A stretch of DNA of 55,027 nucleotides, taken from positions 1-55,027 of the forward strand of contig JAGBNC010000028.1 of the NCBI GenBank assembly GCA_017634595.1. The letters are read 5' to 3'. The notes beneath the pieces are model-generated. The model saw nothing but the letters and a program-made list of their open reading frames with translations, was not told the origin of the DNA and did not search any database. Source of the DNA: Bacteroidales bacterium (lineage in GTDB: Bacteria; Bacteroidota; Bacteroidia; Bacteroidales; UBA932). Position 1 is the first letter of the stretch. Each line of letters opens with the position of its first letter. Below are positions 24,648-32,964 of the stretch, in pieces. Position numbers and translations under genes: made by a program.

Positions 24648-25915
24648 AAAAGCTTTTGATATTTTCCCTTGCCGTCATGATGATGGCGGCATGTGGCAAA
24701 AAACCGGAAAATGGCGGCAATGAGCAGCAGAAGCCAAGCAAAGCCCCCAACGAAGCTGTAGTGGGAGAGCCCCTTCCCCAATGGGCCGAGGGCTGGATGG
24801 ATATTCACGCCATCAGCACCGGGCGCGGCGAATGCACTTTCTTCGTGCTTCCCGACGGCACCTCTATGCTCATCGACGCCGGCGAGGTGGTGACTTCCAC
24901 CACTTCCCCTGTATCCGTTGCCCAGAGGCCCAATAGCACCACGCGTGCTTATTTCACCCAGTCGCGGTACATGAAGCATTTCCTGGAAGCCACGGGTCAC
25001 AATTATCTGGATTATGCCATCATGAGTCATTTCCACATTGACCACTTCGGCACCCCTAAGGGAAAAGGTTTCATCGTCAGTTCCGAGGGATACACACAGA
25101 CCGGCCTCATGGCCCTCTACACCACCCTGCCCTACAAGAAATTGCTGGACCGGGCTTGGAGCGCCGATGATCCGGAGTATGAGTTTGTCAAGGCCAGTTC
25201 CAAAGAATACAGTTCCAGCATGCACGGAGACTATACCAACTTCGTGAAGTACGCTACCTCCAAGAAAGGTCTGGTCATGGAGCGCTTCAAGGCAGGTACC
25301 GACCAGCAGATCACACTCCAGTACGATAAGGCCAAGTATCCTACATTCAAGGTCTTCAATTATGCTGTCAACGGCGAGTATTGGAACGGCAGTTCGATAG
25401 TGGATGCCTATGGCAACAGTACTCCTTACGAGAACGGAACCAGCTGCATCTCACTGATAAGCTACGGCAAGTTCGATTATTATACGGCCGGCGACGCCGG
25501 TGGCAACACCAAAATGGCAGACCCTGTGGCCAAGGCAATTGGCAGGCCGATTGAAGCCATGAAGGCCGACCATCACATGTCGGTCAACTGCATGACTCCC
25601 GCTCAGATGGGAATACTCAAGCCCAAGGTGATAGTAACCCAGAGCTTCGCCCAGCGCACCGACCAGCCCATGCTCAGCACTGTCGAGGCCCTGCTCAATG
25701 GTTCATACTACAATTCGGGTGTATCACTGTACTTCACCTGCATCGACCCGGTCATCGCCACTCCCAACCAGGAGCTTTACAATAACTGCCATATCAACGG
25801 GCACGTGGTGATACGTGTGGCCCCTGGCGGCGACCGCTTCTGGGTGTACCAGCTCGACGACACCAACAACTTCTATAACGTAAAATCGGTCGAGGGGCCC
25901 TTTGAATGCGAATAA
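24644..25915 (+). CDS. Metallo-beta-lactamase-fold lipoprotein (copy 2)
   Basis: A 423-residue paralogue of the preceding gene. The start at 24644 is chosen over an ATG two codons upstream because it gives an ATGA overlap with the previous stop and a clean lipoprotein signal (MKKLLIFSLAVMMMAAC, Cys17). After a short Gly/Asn/Lys-rich linker, the MBL domain begins at PLPQWAEGWMDIHAISTGRG. The metal motif reads SHFHIDHFG, followed by YYTAGDAGGNTK and EAMKADHHMSVNC. It would sit on a membrane surface. The substrate is unknown. Copy 1 has a plain signal peptide instead, so the two may act in different places. Confidence 0.88.
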   Translation: MKKLLIFSLAVMMMAACGKKPENGGNEQQKPSKAPNEAVVGEPLPQWAEGWMDIHAISTGRGECTFFVLPDGTSMLIDAGEVVTSTTSPVSVAQRPNSTTRAYFTQSRYMKHFLEATGHNYLDYAIMSHFHIDHFGTPKGKGFIVSSEGYTQTGLMALYTTLPYKKLLDRAWSADDPEYEFVKASSKEYSSSMHGDYTNFVKYATSKKGLVMERFKAGTDQQITLQYDKAKYPTFKVFNYAVNGEYWNGSSIVDAYGNSTPYENGTSCISLISYGKFDYYTAGDAGGNTKMADPVAKAIGRPIEAMKADHHMSVNCMTPAQMGILKPKVIVTQSFAQRTDQPMLSTVEALLNGSYYNSGVSLYFTCIDPVIATPNQELYNNCHINGHVVIRVAPGGDRFWVYQLDDTNNFYNVKSVEGPFECE

Positions 25916-25936
25916 TTAATAACCAACAATATTAAC

Positions 25937-26068
25937 ATGAACGGAAAACACTACTGTGCACCTCAAATCTGCACTGTGCTGGGGACCTCGGAGCAGGTCA
26001 TATGCACATCCAACGTCGATGATATGGAATATCGCGACGGCGAATGGGATTCCGACCTAGTTTTTTAA
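25937..26068 (+). CDS. 43-residue microprotein, first of a pair
   Basis: A small gene between MBL copy 2 (21 bp) and a fimbrillin-like lipoprotein gene (4 bp). It starts M-N-G-K-H-Y-C-A-P and carries V21-I-C23-T-S-N-V27, E31, G35 and W37-D38. A second small gene at 27865 in the same position before the next paralogue shares Y-x-A-P, V-(I/L)-C-x-S-N-V, E, G-x-W-D with almost the same spacing. Such conservation, placement and lack of a signal peptide argue that both are translated. Short proteins with a Y-x-x-P start near Bacteroidota surface-protein genes are common but uncharacterised. Function unknown. Confidence 0.65.
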   Translation: MNGKHYCAPQICTVLGTSEQVICTSNVDDMEYRDGEWDSDLVF

Positions 26069-26072
26069 TGCT

Positions 26073-27854
26073 ATGAAACGGATTCTCACTATTTTCGCTT
26101 GCCTGGCGATGGCAGCCACCGCCTGCAACAAAGCTCCCGTAGAGACTCCATCTGCGGCTGATTCTAAGACACTTACCATCTCTGCCACCCTGCCGCTCAC
26201 CAAACTTGCCGCAGACCATGGCAAGATAACTTGGACCGACGGGGATGCAATCGCCGTGTACAACACCTCCGGCGACAAATTCGTACTCACCCTTTCACAG
26301 GGCGCCGGCACCAACTACGGCAAGTTCAGCGGCAGCTTCGACGGCACCATAGGCACCGACATTGCAGTCTATCCAGCCGATTACGCCGGTGTGACTCCCG
26401 GCCTGGTAACCATACCAAAGTATGTAGAGCTCAGCGACAACGTTCCTGCCGTAATGGCCTCCGCCCTGGAGATTAACGGCAGCGAAGTCGAAGCTACATG
26501 CTTCCATCATCTGATGTCCGTCATGGAATTCACCCTTAAAGACGTACCTGCCTACGCCTGCGCCTTCAAGCTGTTCTCCAAAGAAGGAGCCCAGCTAAAT
26601 GGCACTTACACAGTCAAGCCGACCCTCGACGGAGTATCTTTCCAGACAGGAAGTTCGGAAGAAGGGACCAACGACCGCGTGGTGTATTTCCCTTACAAGA
26701 CCGCCTACGGCTCCGACGCATCTGTAAAGATCTGCGTTCCTGTGCCTGCTTTCGACTACACTGACCTCAAAGTCAGGGTTCTCGACGGCGATGAGAGCGT
26801 TATCGAAGGCACTGGCATCGGCGTGTCCGCAGCCACCGCTTCACTCAAAGTGGGCGACTACGTGGCCATGCCTGCACTCAACGTACGCTCACTTGTAGGC
26901 TCGGCACGTGACAAGTTTGTCAAGGTGGAAGGCATCAAATGGGCACTCGGCAACCTCCGCGCCTGCAAGAAAGGCACCACTGGCGAAGGCTGGCAGAACG
27001 GATGGAATATCTACGACCATCAGTGGGAAAGCCAGTACATGCTGCTCGGAGAGACCGTGGACGGCACATCGCAGTCATTCTCACTCCAGGACGAAGCTTA
27101 CATGGACGGTGATGTTTACGCTCACTGGGACTACTTCAGCTGGGGCACCATAGGACGCGCCTCTCGAGTTCACAACCAGCAGTTTATCAGCACCGTCAGC
27201 AACTTTGACATCTGTGGCAAAGTGTTCTCCGCACCCCGCGAAGGCACAGAAAAAGTGGATATCTCTACCTGCTCTGAACTCGAAGGCGAAGCACGATTCG
27301 CTGCAGACGATACCTTCAGCAGCACCAACGGCCGTCTCGGAGGAGACCTGGCTTTCTGGGCCAGCAAAGGGCAGTATCGCATGCCCACCAAGGGCGAGGT
27401 CAACAACCTCTACGCCAAGAACTTTGCAGGCAACGGGAGCGACCACGCCAATCTTCAGGCCGGCTACATCATGGTTGACGGCAAGAAGGTCAACGGCATA
27501 CTGTTCACCTCCTGTCCTTCATGGAGTACCACAAGCTATGAGACCACGGCCATCGAGTTGACCGAAGCCGACCTCGAAAGCGGACTGTTCCTCCCCAAGA
27601 TAGGCGAAAGGAATACAAACAAGGATCCCAACACCTACAACTCCAAAGGAGTAGTGTATTTCAATAGCTGGGGTGCCTACTGGTCAGGCACTTACGGCGG
27701 CCTGAACTCCGGCTTCGAAGACTGTGCCGTACACATCTTCTTCACCGGTTCCAACGCCATGAACTACGGCTACACCGGCAAACCCAGCAAGACCATCTCC
27801 GGCCAGACCCTCCTCGGCAATGCCATCCGGCCGGTCTATATACCCCAAGAATAG
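26073..27854 (+). CDS. Fimbrillin-like lipoprotein with FISUMP-like C-terminal domain (copy 1)
   Basis: A 593-residue lipoprotein (MKRILTIFACLAMAATAC, Cys18). The N-terminal half (about 30-270) resembles fimbrillin/Mfa-like beta-sandwich proteins and contains ITWTDGDAIAVYNTSGDKF. The C-terminal half (about 280-590) follows the outline of the Fibrobacter-succinogenes-major-paralogue (FISUMP) domain, a C-type-lectin-like fold: VKVEGIKWALGNLRAC, then WASKGQYRMPTKGEVNNLY, then AYWSGTYGG, then the terminal GNAIRPVY. No catalytic motif is seen. It may be a surface scaffold or ligand-binding subunit. Two paralogues follow in the locus. Confidence 0.75.
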   Translation: MKRILTIFACLAMAATACNKAPVETPSAADSKTLTISATLPLTKLAADHGKITWTDGDAIAVYNTSGDKFVLTLSQGAGTNYGKFSGSFDGTIGTDIAVYPADYAGVTPGLVTIPKYVELSDNVPAVMASALEINGSEVEATCFHHLMSVMEFTLKDVPAYACAFKLFSKEGAQLNGTYTVKPTLDGVSFQTGSSEEGTNDRVVYFPYKTAYGSDASVKICVPVPAFDYTDLKVRVLDGDESVIEGTGIGVSAATASLKVGDYVAMPALNVRSLVGSARDKFVKVEGIKWALGNLRACKKGTTGEGWQNGWNIYDHQWESQYMLLGETVDGTSQSFSLQDEAYMDGDVYAHWDYFSWGTIGRASRVHNQQFISTVSNFDICGKVFSAPREGTEKVDISTCSELEGEARFAADDTFSSTNGRLGGDLAFWASKGQYRMPTKGEVNNLYAKNFAGNGSDHANLQAGYIMVDGKKVNGILFTSCPSWSTTSYETTAIELTEADLESGLFLPKIGERNTNKDPNTYNSKGVVYFNSWGAYWSGTYGGLNSGFEDCAVHIFFTGSNAMNYGYTGKPSKTISGQTLLGNAIRPVYIPQE

Positions 27855-27864
27855 TAATAGCACA

Positions 27865-27990
27865 ATGAACACCAATAGTTTATATACCGCACCGCTGCTT
27901 AAGGTTCTCATAGTGGGCTCCGCAGGAGTTCTTTGCGAGAGCAATGTTCAATCTCGTGAGATGATTGAAGGCAGCTGGGATGAAGAATAG
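27865..27990 (+). CDS. 41-residue microprotein, second of a pair
   Basis: Relative of the microprotein at 25937. It starts M-N-T-N-S-L-Y-T-A-P and keeps V22-L-C24-E-S-N-V28, E32, G36 and W38-D39. It begins 10 bp after the preceding paralogue's stop codon and ends 13 bp before the next lipoprotein start. The spacing between conserved residues matches the first copy after a single one-residue shift. No signal peptide or membrane segment is evident, though residues 11-24 are hydrophobic. Confidence 0.65.
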   Translation: MNTNSLYTAPLLKVLIVGSAGVLCESNVQSREMIEGSWDEE

Positions 27991-28003
27991 AAGGAATCGA
28001 CTC

Positions 28004-29803
28004 ATGAAAAAGCAGATTATTATTGCTTGCATAGCGATGGCAGCCATCGCATGCAACAGAGAGATGATTCCTGTTGAGAATCAACCTGACAGCACCAGGA
28101 CCATTACACTCACAGCTTGTATTCCGGACACAAAAGTGTCGGTTGCGAGCAATGGTAAGGTCACATGGAGCAGTGATGACGAAATTGCCGTCTATAACAC
28201 CGATGGCCAGAAATTCATTTTCACTGTAAAGAGTGGGGCTGGCACCGGCAACGCCACTTTTGAATGCTCAACTTTCTCAGGTTCGATAGGCGATGTTGCC
28301 GTGTATCCATCGGAATGGGCTGGAGATACTGCCGGAGAAATTGTTATCCCGGAGTACATTGAACTCTCTGACAAGATTCCGGCCGTGATGGCCTCAAGTG
28401 TTGAAAACGGTGACGGCAATGAAGTTGCCCCCCTCTATTTCAATAGTCTTATGGCTATCGCCGAGTTCACGCTGAAAGATGTCCCGGCTTACGCCTGCGC
28501 ATTCAAGCTTTGGTCAAAAAGTGGTGCTATATTACACGGCACTTACACTCTGAACTCCACTAGAGATGCTTTTGATTCCTTACCTACAGGTAATTCATCA
28601 CAAATCATCTATTTCCCTTATAAGACCGCATATGGTCCCGACGCCACGGTTAAGATCTACGCAGCTGTGCCTGCATATGAATATACCGACCTTGCTGTCA
28701 GGGTCCTTGATGGAGATGAAGACGTCATAGAAGGCACCGGAAAAGTTATCCCCTCAAAGAATTTCAGCGGAATCAAAGCAAATGCCTACCTGCAGATGCC
28801 CACACTCAACATCCGCTCCATGGTCGGCTCCGCTCGCGACAAGTTTGTCAAGGTGGAAAAGGTCAAGTGGGCCAAGGGGAACCTGCGGGCCTGGAAAAGC
28901 GGCGGAGATGAAGGCTCCGGCAACGGCTGGGTTGAAGGATGGAATGTCTATAAACACCAATGGGACACTCAATATGCTTTAGTAAATGAGACTGTTACCG
29001 GTTCATCTGTCTCTTATAGTATTAATAGCGCCAACTATAAGGAAGATAACGTTTATACCCATTGGGATCATTTTAGTTGGGGAACATTAGGACGAGCATC
29101 AAGAGTACACAACTGCCCTATTATATGTGAAACACAAGAATATCAACTATATAATAAGGTTCTTGATCTTGGTTCAGCAACATCAGGCACAATTACTTCA
29201 GCCACAGCCGTATTAACCGGAGATAGCCAATGGGTCGAAATCGAAACATTCGGAAGTAATAATCCTACATACGCTGGAGACATTGCATATTGGGCCAGCA
29301 AGGGACAATATAGAATGCCTAAAAGCAGCGAGATAGTCAAGCTGTATAGCAAAGCTGGAGAAACGAATGAAAGAGCTAATATGCAAGCTGGCTACTACAT
29401 GGATGGTGATAAAAGAATTAATGGGCTTCTGTTTACTTCCACTCCAATTCATTGGAATTCTGCCCCCAGTTACAATAAAGAAGCAATCGAATTAACTCTA
29501 GCGGATATTGAGTCAGGATTATTCCTTCCATCAAATGGAATCCGTGGAGATATCGGCACCTCTCCTGGGACATTCTCGGCAACAAATGTTACGGGATACA
29601 ATGTTTGGGGAGGTTATTGGTGTGGTAGTTTCGGTGGAGACATAGAAGACAGCAATTATAAGAATAACGCCAGATGCATTGGTTGGAAAACTGACAATGC
29701 TCTAATGTATGGCTACACAGTTTCAATCTCCAATAGCAAGGGGTGCCTTTATCTTGGAAACACAAAAGTTGGCAACTGCATTCGCCCAGTGTATAATCAA
29801 TGA
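28004..29803 (+). CDS. Fimbrillin-like lipoprotein with FISUMP-like C-terminal domain (copy 2)
   Basis: A 599-residue paralogue of the previous lipoprotein. The start at 28004 gives MKKQIIIACIAMAAIAC with lipobox Cys17. The N-terminal half contains VTWSSDDEIAVYNTDGQKF. The C-terminal half contains VKVEKVKWAKGNLRAW, WASKGQYRMPKSSEIVKLY, GYWCGSFGG and the ending GNCIRPVYNQ. From about 28950 to the stop, codon choice is clearly more A/T-rich than in its neighbours (many ATA, TTA, AAT, GAA codons), while the region just before is GC-rich. This points to a recombinant or recently acquired C-terminal half. Confidence 0.75.
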   Translation: MKKQIIIACIAMAAIACNREMIPVENQPDSTRTITLTACIPDTKVSVASNGKVTWSSDDEIAVYNTDGQKFIFTVKSGAGTGNATFECSTFSGSIGDVAVYPSEWAGDTAGEIVIPEYIELSDKIPAVMASSVENGDGNEVAPLYFNSLMAIAEFTLKDVPAYACAFKLWSKSGAILHGTYTLNSTRDAFDSLPTGNSSQIIYFPYKTAYGPDATVKIYAAVPAYEYTDLAVRVLDGDEDVIEGTGKVIPSKNFSGIKANAYLQMPTLNIRSMVGSARDKFVKVEKVKWAKGNLRAWKSGGDEGSGNGWVEGWNVYKHQWDTQYALVNETVTGSSVSYSINSANYKEDNVYTHWDHFSWGTLGRASRVHNCPIICETQEYQLYNKVLDLGSATSGTITSATAVLTGDSQWVEIETFGSNNPTYAGDIAYWASKGQYRMPKSSEIVKLYSKAGETNERANMQAGYYMDGDKRINGLLFTSTPIHWNSAPSYNKEAIELTLADIESGLFLPSNGIRGDIGTSPGTFSATNVTGYNVWGGYWCGSFGGDIEDSNYKNNARCIGWKTDNALMYGYTVSISNSKGCLYLGNTKVGNCIRPVYNQ

Positions 29804-29869
29804 TTGTCACCCGTGAGCGGGCAAGGTCCGGTTTTAGATCGGGGACCTTACCCGCCGGGATCGCTGATA

Positions 29870-29913
29870 AACGCCGGTCGTCCTCACCAGAGGCCGATTT
29901 TGAGGACGGAGGA
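29870..29913 (+). repeat. 44-bp hairpin repeat, copy 1
   Basis: Begins AACGCCGGTCGTCCTCACCA and contains CGTCCTCA pairing with TGAGGACG. An identical 44-bp copy follows 51 bp further on. Confidence 0.85.
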
Positions 29914-29920
29914 GGGAAAT

Positions 29921-29964
29921 AACGCCGGTCGTCCTCACCAGAGGCCGATTTTGAGGACGGAGGA
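29921..29964 (+). repeat. 44-bp hairpin repeat, copy 2
   Basis: Identical to 29870-29913 over 44 bp, with the same 8-bp stem CGTCCTCA/TGAGGACG. It ends 25 bp before the next start codon. Just upstream (29819-29855) is a third, unrelated hairpin, GGGCAAGGTCC with GGACCTTACCC. Confidence 0.85.
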
Positions 29965-29989
29965 CAAAGGTCTGGTTTAGAAGAAAAAT

Positions 29990-32938
29990 ATGAAAAGAGT
30001 TATATCGTTATTATTATCAGCAAGTTTGCTGGCGGCCATAACGGCCTGCAGCAGGGAGCCGGCGGGGCGTGAGACCCCGGAGGAGGCCACTGAAGGCCGA
30101 ACGCTGGTGCTTACGGCGTTCGCCCCGGCGCAATCCGAAAACGAAGCCCACTCCGCCACGGCCACACCATCCCCGTCCACCAAAGTCAGCGTTGCCTCCA
30201 CCGGCAAAGTGACCTGGAGCGAAGGAGACGAGATAGCACTTTATAACTCATCAGGGCAAAAGTTCAAAGCCACTCTCACCGGCGGCGCCGGCACTGCTGA
30301 AGGCACATTTACCTGCAGCAGTTTCAGCGGGACCCCCGGCACGACGGCCGTCTATCCTTACGCATTGGCAGGAGACGCACCCGGCACCATCAACATTCCG
30401 AACATCCAGGAGCGCACCCAAGACATCCCCTCGCTCATGGCATCGGCATACGAGATCAGCGGCAGCAGCCCCATTAAGCTCTACTTCAAGCATATAGCCC
30501 CAGTCATCGACTTCACCCTCGTTGACATCCCGGCGTACGCAAGAGCCCTGGTGCTCAACGCCGACGGCCCCCGTATCTGCGGCAGCTTCACATTCGATCA
30601 GGATAGCCTCGGGCCTCTGGCCGCAGAGCCGAGCACATCGTCACAGATCATAAGCTTCCCCAGCGGCGAAGGCTTCGGCACAGAGCTGCATTTCCGCCTA
30701 GCCATCCCCGCCGGAGAATATACCTCCCTGTCTATCAGCATCCTTGACGGCGACGAGACACCGATCGAAGGCCTCGAATCCATCAAAATCGGCACCAAGG
30801 TCCTTGGCGCAAGGGACTACGTCGCCATGCCTCCCCTTGACATCCGCTCAAAATGTACCCGCAGCAGCTCCATCCGCAAAGTAGAAGGCACGCCGTGGGC
30901 CGCCGGCAACCTGATTGCCGAAGCCTCAGGGGCCACCTCCGACGGCTTCCAGAGCGGGTGGAGGATAGCAGCACAGCAGTACGAATTCCTTGGCTGTGAC
31001 AAACTTGACGGAAGCGGCACTGCGGCCACATTTACCCAGAGCGCCACAGCCTTCGACCGCTTCAACTGGGGCGGAATCGCCGGCGACGCCTGGCTTCCGA
31101 GCGCAGGCTATATGCTCCCGTCCGATGCCAAATTCAACATAAGCGGACGCATTTTCACTTTGGCAAGCGGCAGCGGCGAAGATCTAGAAGCCTCGGAGCT
31201 TAGCGGCGACGACTGTTTCGCAGCACCTGCCGGCGGCTCTTTTGCCACCGGATCCACGCTCCACGGCGACGTTGCCTACTGGGCCAGCAAGGGGCAGTAC
31301 CGCATGCCCACGGCAGCTGAGATCTCAGTGCTCAGACCCGGCACTTCAGCAACCAACGCCAGCGGCAAAGCGGGTTACGTTATCGTAAACGGCAGCCGCA
31401 TCAACGGAGTGTTGCTGACCTCAACTCCCTCTTGGGAGACTTCCACCCTCAGCACCGAAGCCGTAGAGCTGACGCCGGCAGACCTTGAGAGCGGGCTCTT
31501 CCTGCCCAAAGCAGGGAGGGGCAGGCTCATATCCGGAAGCAACTCTTCCACAATCAATTACGCCAACGCCCAGGGCTACTACCGCACCGCCACATTCTCC
31601 GGACTCGACCTGAACAAGTACCCCGACTCCGACCATTCCACTACCGTGCTCGGTTTCCGCGCCGCCAACAGCTGCGACTACGGCTACACGGTACATCTCA
31701 ATTCCGACGCGGCATACGGTGTCGGACACGTGCAGAAGTGCCTCCCGATACGCCCTGTGCTGTGCAGCGAAGGTTCAGCGCCGGTGCCGGATCCCATTCC
31801 CCAGCCCGATGCAAACTCGCTCCCGGCATGGAGCCCGGGCTACCTTGACATACACGCCATCAACTCCGGCAGAGGCGAATGTACCCTGGTCATCATGCCC
31901 GACGGGACCTCGATGATGATAGACGCAGGCGAGTACTTCACAAGTTCAGCCAAAGCCGTAGAACAGAAGCCATCGACGGCAGTAAGGCCCTACAAGGTCT
32001 ATACGGCATACGCAAAATACTTCCTGAGGGCTACAGGTCACGACTGGCTCGACTACTTTCTGCTGTCGCACTACCATGTGGACCACATGGGCCAGCACCG
32101 GAGCTCATACGGGACCTCCGGCAATGGCTACTGCCGCAGCGGAGTAATGGCAGTGTATGATGACTTACCCATCAAGAAACTGGTGGACCGATGCGGGCCT
32201 TCCGCTACACCTGCCACCGACGACTACAGTCAGGCCGTTTACGACGACTTCCGGCAGTTCGCCCAATACCGTAAAGACACCGACGGCATGGCGTGGTACG
32301 CCATCAATCTCAACGCATCCGGCAACTACAAGAAGCAGTTTGTGCCCAAGTACGACAGTTCCTACGACTTCACTGTGTACAACCTCGGTGCCAACGGCAA
32401 ATATTGGAACGGCAGCGGTTTCAGTACATATTCCGGCAATCTTACCGAGAACGGCGAATGCGCAACAGTGCTGATCTCCTACGGCTCGTTTGACTACTAC
32501 AGCGGCGGCGACTGCGCCTGTCAGACCGGCGTCATGCAGCGTATCGCACAAGGCATTGGCAAAAAGGTGGAGGCAATGAAAGCCACCCACCACATGTACT
32601 ACAACACCATCGACGCCGCTACCGCAGCGATTCTCCAGCCTAAGGTGACAGTGGCCCAGATCTTCGATTCCGACAAGCCAGGCGACCCTGCATTCAGCCT
32701 CCACCGGCAGTACGGAGACGTTTTCATATCCAACATACATAGCGGACGTCTGGACAATACTGCATCGATCAAGGGCGGCACCGGCGTGGAGGACCTTGCT
32801 TCCAAAGTCAAAGACTACGGGGGGCACTTCGTGATAAGGGTATCTCCCGGAGGAAAGCAGTTCATGGTGTACAAACTGAGAGATTCTGACTTCTCTTATA
32901 GCGTCGAAGCATCCTACGGACCTTACAGTTGCTATTGA
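29990..32938 (+). CDS. Fusion lipoprotein: fimbrillin-like + FISUMP-like + metallo-beta-lactamase
   Basis: A 982-residue lipoprotein (MKRVISLLLSASLLAAITAC, Cys20). It combines modules found as separate proteins upstream. The fimbrillin-like part (about 35-290) contains VTWSEGDEIALYNSSGQKF. The FISUMP-like part (about 295-595) contains RKVEGTPWAAGNL, WASKGQYRMPTAAEIS and LPIRPVLC. A short Pro-rich linker (about 600-610) precedes an MBL domain (about 612-982) with LPAWSPGYLDIHAINSGRGE, the metal motif H694-x-H696-x-D698-H699 (SHYHVDHMG), YYSGGDCACQTG and EAMKATHHMYYN. The fusion links scaffold and enzyme functionally. In the bridging region GGDAGGN is replaced by GGDCACQ, and the later ADHH is ATHH. 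No microprotein precedes this copy; two hairpin repeats do. Confidence 0.85.
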   Translation: MKRVISLLLSASLLAAITACSREPAGRETPEEATEGRTLVLTAFAPAQSENEAHSATATPSPSTKVSVASTGKVTWSEGDEIALYNSSGQKFKATLTGGAGTAEGTFTCSSFSGTPGTTAVYPYALAGDAPGTINIPNIQERTQDIPSLMASAYEISGSSPIKLYFKHIAPVIDFTLVDIPAYARALVLNADGPRICGSFTFDQDSLGPLAAEPSTSSQIISFPSGEGFGTELHFRLAIPAGEYTSLSISILDGDETPIEGLESIKIGTKVLGARDYVAMPPLDIRSKCTRSSSIRKVEGTPWAAGNLIAEASGATSDGFQSGWRIAAQQYEFLGCDKLDGSGTAATFTQSATAFDRFNWGGIAGDAWLPSAGYMLPSDAKFNISGRIFTLASGSGEDLEASELSGDDCFAAPAGGSFATGSTLHGDVAYWASKGQYRMPTAAEISVLRPGTSATNASGKAGYVIVNGSRINGVLLTSTPSWETSTLSTEAVELTPADLESGLFLPKAGRGRLISGSNSSTINYANAQGYYRTATFSGLDLNKYPDSDHSTTVLGFRAANSCDYGYTVHLNSDAAYGVGHVQKCLPIRPVLCSEGSAPVPDPIPQPDANSLPAWSPGYLDIHAINSGRGECTLVIMPDGTSMMIDAGEYFTSSAKAVEQKPSTAVRPYKVYTAYAKYFLRATGHDWLDYFLLSHYHVDHMGQHRSSYGTSGNGYCRSGVMAVYDDLPIKKLVDRCGPSATPATDDYSQAVYDDFRQFAQYRKDTDGMAWYAINLNASGNYKKQFVPKYDSSYDFTVYNLGANGKYWNGSGFSTYSGNLTENGECATVLISYGSFDYYSGGDCACQTGVMQRIAQGIGKKVEAMKATHHMYYNTIDAATAAILQPKVTVAQIFDSDKPGDPAFSLHRQYGDVFISNIHSGRLDNTASIKGGTGVEDLASKVKDYGGHFVIRVSPGGKQFMVYKLRDSDFSYSVEASYGPYSCY

Positions 32939-32964
32939 CGATACGCCCAAAATTATTATCTTTG
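32934..32964 (+). promoter_or_regulatory. Promoter for the SPFH gene, inside nested inverted repeats
   Basis: ATTG (32934-32937), 19-nt spacer, TATCTTTG (32957-32964), ending 28 nt before the ATG at 32993. The -33 box overlaps the stop of the preceding gene. TGACGATAC (32936-32944) and GTATCGTCA (32982-32990) form a perfect 9-bp inverted repeat around it, and TATCTTT/AAAGATA (32957-32963 / 32971-32977) an inner one. Confidence 0.65.

Noticed and set aside
29802-29924. Open frame of about 40 codons starting at the end of the copy-2 lipoprotein gene, in the position where a third microprotein might be expected.
   Set aside because: It lacks the Y-x-A-P, S-N-V and G-x-W-D residues of the two microproteins and mostly translates the hairpin repeat, so coding is unlikely.
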